This document shows, piece by piece, positions 6,801 to 9,002 of a DNA stretch of 9,002 nucleotides (its first letter is position 1; each line of letters begins with the position of its first letter). Position numbers and translations under genes: made by a program. The stretch is from CAZZIQ01 sp964654355. GTDB lineage: Bacteria > Pseudomonadota > Gammaproteobacteria > GCF-002020875. The DNA is taken from the NCBI GenBank assembly GCA_964654355.1, contig CAZZIQ010000044.1, positions 1-9,002 on the forward strand, written 5' to 3'. The notes beneath the pieces are model-generated. The model saw only the letters and a program-made list of their open reading frames with translations, was not told the origin of the DNA and did not search any database.

Positions 6801-6964
6801 TCGGCGGATGCGCCCGGATAGTTCACATTGAATGCGACTTGCGGCGGTGCGACTTGCGGGTATTGCGCCACCGGAAGCTGCTTTAGGGCAATTAGACCGA
6901 TCAGCAGAATCAGAATCGCAATAACCCACGCAAAGATCGGGCGAACGATGAAAAAGCGTGCCAT
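3869..6964 (-). CDS. RND efflux pump, inner-membrane transporter (HAE1/AcrB type)
   Basis: The 1031-residue product aligns in order with AcrB (1049 residues): first membrane helix 10-28, porter domain, helices 2-6 (about 335-495), helix 7 (534-552), second porter half, and helices 8-12 (865-1018). The proton-relay residues are intact: Asp406 and Asp407 in GILVDDAIVVVENVER, Lys930 in GLAAKNAILIVEFAR and Arg962 in LRPILMTS, matching AcrB D407, D408, K940 and R971. FGTEYSMRIWLQPDKL (177-192) and the flexible loop FSFFGSGQN (606-614) match the drug-binding region. It is a trimeric proton antiporter that moves hydrophobic or amphiphilic compounds from the periplasm and membrane outward. The adaptor gene ends 23 bases upstream, so both are one operon; the start at ARFFIVRPIF is the family start, though no good Shine-Dalgarno is seen, which suggests coupling to adaptor translation. 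Substrates cannot be told from sequence alone. Confidence 0.96.
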   Translation of the reverse strand: MARFFIVRPIFAWVIAILILLIGLIALKQLPVAQYPQVAPPQVAFNVNYPGASAELIENTVISLIEQEMNGIERLLYMEASSELGAGTLTLTFEPGTDIDTASVEAQNRYKRVEARLPEEVRRLGVPVTKPQRNYLMFIALYSEDGSRNAIELGSFMATRVLDPIRRVPGVGEAILFGTEYSMRIWLQPDKLFSFGITPADVRSALRAQNVQLATGELNQAPAAAGAEVNAVIVTQGRLETVEEFGNVAIRTLEDGSTVRVRDIARVELGGENYARYARLGGQPISAIAVRVAPGANALDVAHRLKARMAELESFFPEGVGWTIPYDTSRFVEISIFEVVKTLGEAMLLVFVVMFVFLGHWRTTLIPAVVVPVSLAGAIAGLYAFGFSINVLTLFAMVLAIGILVDDAIVVVENVERIMREEHLAPLPATVKAMDQILGAILGISVVLSVVFMPMLFFGGSVGAIYQQFAATLILTMAFSVFMALSLTPAMCATLLKRSEAEHDQERRFNRFFDRLTFGYRDKVRAVLGRRGAFFALYLGLVALTGGLFSQLPGSFLPDEDQGYLITAIQLPGGATQERTVAVLEQVEQFYGAQPEVEKVIGVVGFSFFGSGQNAAIVFTRLKDWSERTEPNESVQAIIGRAFGRFMQIPDALIFAINPPPIPELGAVGGFDFRLQDRSGQGRDALLKVRDEVLNKARADARLSGIRGEGQGPSPQLYLDIDRDKAQALQISIAELNDTLSAAIGVSYINDFERDGRILRVQMQADAELRRTPQDLLALPIRNQRDEIVALAEIATPRWTTTLPKLDRYNGNPSTKIAGNPAPGYSTGEAMQAMEEIAQTLPPGYAFDWSGTSFEERQAGAQAPILFALSLLVVVLALAALYESWSVPFAVILVVPLGILGAVLAVELRGLPNDVFFKVGLIAIIGLAAKNAILIVEFARKLQDEGRDLMDATLEASRLRLRPILMTSFAFIGGVLPLALSSGAGAAGRNAVGTGVVGGMLAATFLAIFFVPLFYALVRQWFPHKPRTELE

Positions 6965-6987
6965 GTCTGTAGTCGTTGCTTCGTCGC

Positions 6988-8040
6988 TTACGGCGTGGTG
7001 GCCGCAACGGCCTCAACTTGCATGCCGGGCTGCAATTTTTGCAGACCGGTCACAACCACGGATTCACCGCCTTGCAAGCCCGACTCGACCACGAAGTCGT
7101 TGTCCAGCATCAAGCTGATCTCGATGGGTTGTTGTTTCAGCGTTCCGTTCTCGACGACCAAGACATGCATGCCGGTAGCGCCACTCAGCACCGCGCGCTG
7201 TGGCACGCGCACCTTGTCGCCCGCATCGCGGGTGATGGCGACGCGTACAAACTGCCCCGGAAGTAAGCGACGCTCGGGGTTGGGGAACTCGGCTTTGAGT
7301 GTTTGCGTGCCGGTGGTCGGATTTACGCGCAGCTCTTGCAAGCGCAGTTGTCCAGCATGCGCATAGGTCTGATCGTCGAGCTCAAGCGTAGGCGCGCCGC
7401 GCAGGTGTTTTGGATCGAGTGCGATGCGTTGCGATTGGGTGAATTGCACTTCGATTGGATCCATTTGTTCAATGACCGCGAGCAGCGTGGCATCGCTTTC
7501 ACCCACCAGTGCGCCTTCGGTCACATACGCGCGCCCGATGCGTCCAGAGATCGGCGCGGGTACGGTGGTGTTTTCCAAATCGAGATTGGCTTGTGCGAGT
7601 GCGGCTTCGGCCAAGCGCAATGCTGCGCGCGTGCGATCGACTTCTTGCTGACTCACTGCTTGTGAACTCAACAAGCGTTGCATACGCTGCAACTGCAGGC
7701 TCTGAAACTCGACTTCGGCAGCAGCGGCTTCGGCAGCCGCACGGTAGGTGCGATCGTCCAGTTGAAACAGGGCATCGCCCGCAACCACTTCGCTGCCTTC
7801 GATGAAGCGTTGTTGCTCAACGATGCCCGACACCCGTGCGCGTACCTCGGCGCTACGCAATGCACGCACACGCCCGGGAAGGAGTAGGGTTTGTGTGGTG
7901 TCGCCTCGCGCAACCACAACGACTTGTACCTTCGGTACGGCCTTTGCTGCCGCAGTGTCTTGCGGCGCTTCGCTGCAGGCGGCGAGGCCAAGTAGCGTGA
8001 GCGAGAGAAGAGGAATGCGAAAGAGTGAGTTTGAATGCAT
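6988..8040 (-). CDS. RND efflux periplasmic adaptor lipoprotein (AcrA/MexE type)
   Basis: This 350-residue membrane-fusion protein starts with a lipoprotein signal; the lipobox LAAC places the lipidated cysteine at residue 22, anchoring it to the inner membrane. Then come a beta strand with LPGRV (54-58), the first lipoyl half (about 64-97, ARVSGIVEQQ), an alpha-hairpin (98-155), the second lipoyl half (TTVPAPISGRIG, 158-169), a beta-barrel and the membrane-proximal domain. In the hairpin, Arg119, Leu123 and Ser130 keep the exact spacing of the R-L-S residues (R128, L132, S139 in AcrA) that dock on TolC-type channels. It links the pump downstream to an outer-membrane channel. CGAGGT lies about 10 bases before the ATG. 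No channel gene follows the pump and none precedes the adaptor, so the tripartite machine must borrow one. Length and domain order are normal. Confidence 0.95.
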   Translation of the reverse strand: MHSNSLFRIPLLSLTLLGLAACSEAPQDTAAAKAVPKVQVVVVARGDTTQTLLLPGRVRALRSAEVRARVSGIVEQQRFIEGSEVVAGDALFQLDDRTYRAAAEAAAAEVEFQSLQLQRMQRLLSSQAVSQQEVDRTRAALRLAEAALAQANLDLENTTVPAPISGRIGRAYVTEGALVGESDATLLAVIEQMDPIEVQFTQSQRIALDPKHLRGAPTLELDDQTYAHAGQLRLQELRVNPTTGTQTLKAEFPNPERRLLPGQFVRVAITRDAGDKVRVPQRAVLSGATGMHVLVVENGTLKQQPIEISLMLDNDFVVESGLQGGESVVVTGLQKLQPGMQVEAVAATTP

Positions 8041-8065
8041 TGAGTTTTGACCTCGTTATCTCATG

Positions 8066-8094
8066 ATTATGCCTTGCTGATGCGGTAATGAAAG
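8066..8094 (-). promoter_or_regulatory. Candidate promoter of the efflux operon
   Basis: On the minus strand CATAAT (8071-8066) matches the -10 consensus at five of six bases and is 17 bases from CTTTCA (8094-8089), a weak -35 with three matches. Transcription would start near 8059, giving a leader of about 19 bases that includes the Shine-Dalgarno site. A poor -35 suggests need for an activator. Confidence 0.45.
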
Positions 8095-8095
8095 T

Positions 8096-8113
8096 GTTGG
8101 TGACGCCAACGTC
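8096..8113. promoter_or_regulatory. Overlapping dyads between efflux operon and methyltransferase
   Basis: GTTGG (8096-8100) and CCAAC (8106-8110) are inverted arms around TGACG, and GACG (8102-8105) with CGTC (8110-8113) forms a second, overlapping dyad. They lie just upstream of the efflux -35 and at about -45 to -28 of the methyltransferase promoter, so one bound regulator could affect both. The symmetry is short and the role is inferred. Confidence 0.35.
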
Positions 8114-8128
8114 GGGACATTGATCCAT

Positions 8129-8134
8129 TACAAT
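8129..8134 (+). promoter_or_regulatory. -10 element of the methyltransferase, implying a leaderless mRNA
   Basis: TACAAT matches five of six -10 bases and ends 6 bases before the ATG at 8141, so transcription should begin at or within a base or two of the start codon. No recognisable -35 or extended -10 TG is present. No Shine-Dalgarno precedes the ATG, which agrees with leaderless initiation. Confidence 0.5.
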
Positions 8135-8140
8135 CGCCCG

Positions 8141-8890
8141 ATGGACGAACTCGAACTCTTACTTGATTTGCATGTGCGCAATCTCCGCCAAGGCCCAGGC
8201 TCTGATGCGATGACGCGTCGGGCCATTGAGCTTGCGGGCCTGCGAGACAGAGCTAACCTACAAATCGCAGATATTGGCTGTGGCACGGGGTCTTCCGCTT
8301 TGGTCTTGGCACAGGAATTAGACGCGAAGATCACGGCGGTTGATTTCTTGGCGCCGTTTTTAGAGGTGCTTGGTGAGCGCGCCATTGCGGCAGGGCTCGC
8401 TGCCAAGATTACCCCGCAGGAAGCCTCGATGGAGTCGCTGCCGTTTGCGGAGAGTTCTCTGGATGTCATTTGGTCGGAAGGTGCGATCTACAATATCGGT
8501 TTTGAGCAGGGCGTGCGCGAGTGGAAGCGCTTCTTGAAGCCAGGCGGAATCCTCGCGGCTTCGGAGTTGACCTGGTTAACCCATGAACGCCCTGAGCCTC
8601 TGCAAGCACATTGGGATGCGCAGTATCCAGAAGTGGCCACCGCATCCCACAAAATCGCGATTCTGGAACAGCACGGCTATCGCCTGCTTGGATATTTCCC
8701 GCTTCCAGACGAGTGCTGGATGGAAAACTACTACCAGCCACTGCGCCACGGCTTTGCTGATTTTCTACAGCGTCATGATTCCGATGCGGTGCGCGCGATT
8801 GTTGCCGAAGAGGAGAGCGAGATTGCGTTGTACGAGCGCTATCGCGCGTTCGTCAGCTATGGCTTTTATATTGCGCAGCGTATTGCCTAG
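8141..8890 (+). CDS. Class I SAM-dependent methyltransferase
   Basis: The 249-residue product has the Rossmann-type methyltransferase core: motif I ADIGCGTG (43-50) that binds S-adenosylmethionine, the acidic Asp68 at the end of strand 2 (AVDF), motif II region SMESLPFAESSLDVIWSEGAI (97-117), and motif III FLKPGGILAASEL (131-143), as in the UbiE/type-11 group. The C-terminal part (150-249) is rich in aromatic residues, including CWMENYYQPL (192-201), and likely recognises the substrate, which I cannot identify. It is cytosolic with no signal or membrane segment. I chose the ATG at 8141 because a good -10 (TACAAT) ends 6 bases before it; an earlier TTG at 8120 would lie inside that promoter. 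It diverges from the efflux operon and ends 57 bases before tmRNA, with no clear terminator. Confidence 0.9.
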   Translation: MDELELLLDLHVRNLRQGPGSDAMTRRAIELAGLRDRANLQIADIGCGTGSSALVLAQELDAKITAVDFLAPFLEVLGERAIAAGLAAKITPQEASMESLPFAESSLDVIWSEGAIYNIGFEQGVREWKRFLKPGGILAASELTWLTHERPEPLQAHWDAQYPEVATASHKIAILEQHGYRLLGYFPLPDECWMENYYQPLRHGFADFLQRHDSDAVRAIVAEEESEIALYERYRAFVSYGFYIAQRIA

Positions 8891-8905
8891 CACACCAACC
8901 TTGCC

Positions 8906-8937
8906 TTGAAAAAGCAGTAGGGTGGGCGCACTATAGC
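8906..8937 (+). promoter_or_regulatory. Candidate promoter of tmRNA
   Basis: TTGAAA (8906-8911) is a good -35. CACTAT (8929-8934) follows at 17 bases but matches the -10 weakly, while the better TATAGC (8932-8937) is 20 bases away. Either predicts a start around 8941-8945, a few bases before the mature tmRNA 5' end at 8948. Confidence 0.4.
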
Positions 8938-8947
8938 TGCTCTCTTA

Positions 8948-9002
8948 GGGGGCGACCTGGTTTCGACGGGGGTTGCGAAACCTGAGGTGCATGCCGAGGA
9001 TG
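8948..9002 (+). ncRNA. ssrA: Transfer-messenger RNA (tmRNA), 5' part
   Basis: The last 55 bases match the conserved 5' end of one-piece tmRNA: GGGGGCGACC, then TGGTTTCGACGGG, TTGCGAAACC and GGTGCATGCCGAGG, in the same order and spacing as E. coli ssrA. The first G-rich bases form the acceptor stem of the tRNA-like domain with the 3' end, and TTCGACGG belongs to its D-arm equivalent. tmRNA, with SmpB, enters stalled ribosomes, releases them and adds a degradation tag. The tag codons, pseudoknots and 3' acceptor arm lie beyond the right edge, so the tag sequence cannot be read here. The neighbour is a methyltransferase, not smpB, on this side. Confidence 0.95.

Noticed and set aside
8120..8140. 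TTG at 8120 as the methyltransferase start
   Set aside because: It lies upstream of a good -10 at 8129-8134; the ATG at 8141 fits the promoter and the usual N-terminal length.

Overview
The window looks like a stretch of a gammaproteobacterial chromosome. It has an RdgC gene (a family of beta- and gammaproteobacteria), an HAE1-type RND efflux pump with its lipoprotein adaptor, mostly strong Shine-Dalgarno sites, and the 5' end of an ssrA (tmRNA) gene very similar to the E. coli one. I cannot name the genus. There are no transposases, integrases, CRISPR arrays or phage genes, so this reads as core or ordinary chromosome rather than a mobile island.

Layout, left to right. (1) A secreted metallo-beta-lactamase-fold hydrolase on the minus strand, cut by the left edge (1-951). 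(2) A divergent control region (952-1067) with a symmetric GAGTATACTC that offers a TATACT -10 hexamer on both strands. (3) rdgC (1068-1958). (4) A small winged-helix DNA-binding protein (2064-2372), followed in the same reading frame by a MASE1-like membrane protein (2427-2984). The 54 bases between them hold two mutually exclusive hairpins, one of which buries the ribosome binding site of the second gene. (5) A non-coding stretch (2985-3163) with a long 33-base dyad, then a 57-codon unrecognised small ORF with a near-perfect Shine-Dalgarno site (3164-3337) and a GNAT acetyltransferase (3351-3860). (6) On the minus strand, converging with the GNAT gene at an 8-base gap, the RND pump (3869-6964), preceded by its adaptor (6988-8040). 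(7) A 100-base divergent region with a dyad and candidate promoters both ways. (8) A SAM-dependent methyltransferase (8141-8890) that looks leaderless. (9) The first 55 bases of tmRNA (8948 to the right edge).

How the genes fit together. The adaptor and pump form one operon exporting small molecules across both membranes. The adaptor keeps the R-L-S residues used to dock on a TolC-type channel, but no channel and no dedicated regulator lie in the window, so both must be encoded elsewhere. The winged-helix and membrane proteins probably form a sensor-regulator pair, which is an inference from arrangement and families. The small ORF and GNAT gene probably share a transcript. RdgC (recombination) and tmRNA (ribosome rescue) are housekeeping functions unrelated to their neighbours.

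I did not find a clear-cut new system. The parts most worth a second look are the winged-helix/MASE1 pair with its switch-like intercistronic RNA, the small ORF with its large upstream dyad, and the leaderless methyltransferase opposite the pump operon.
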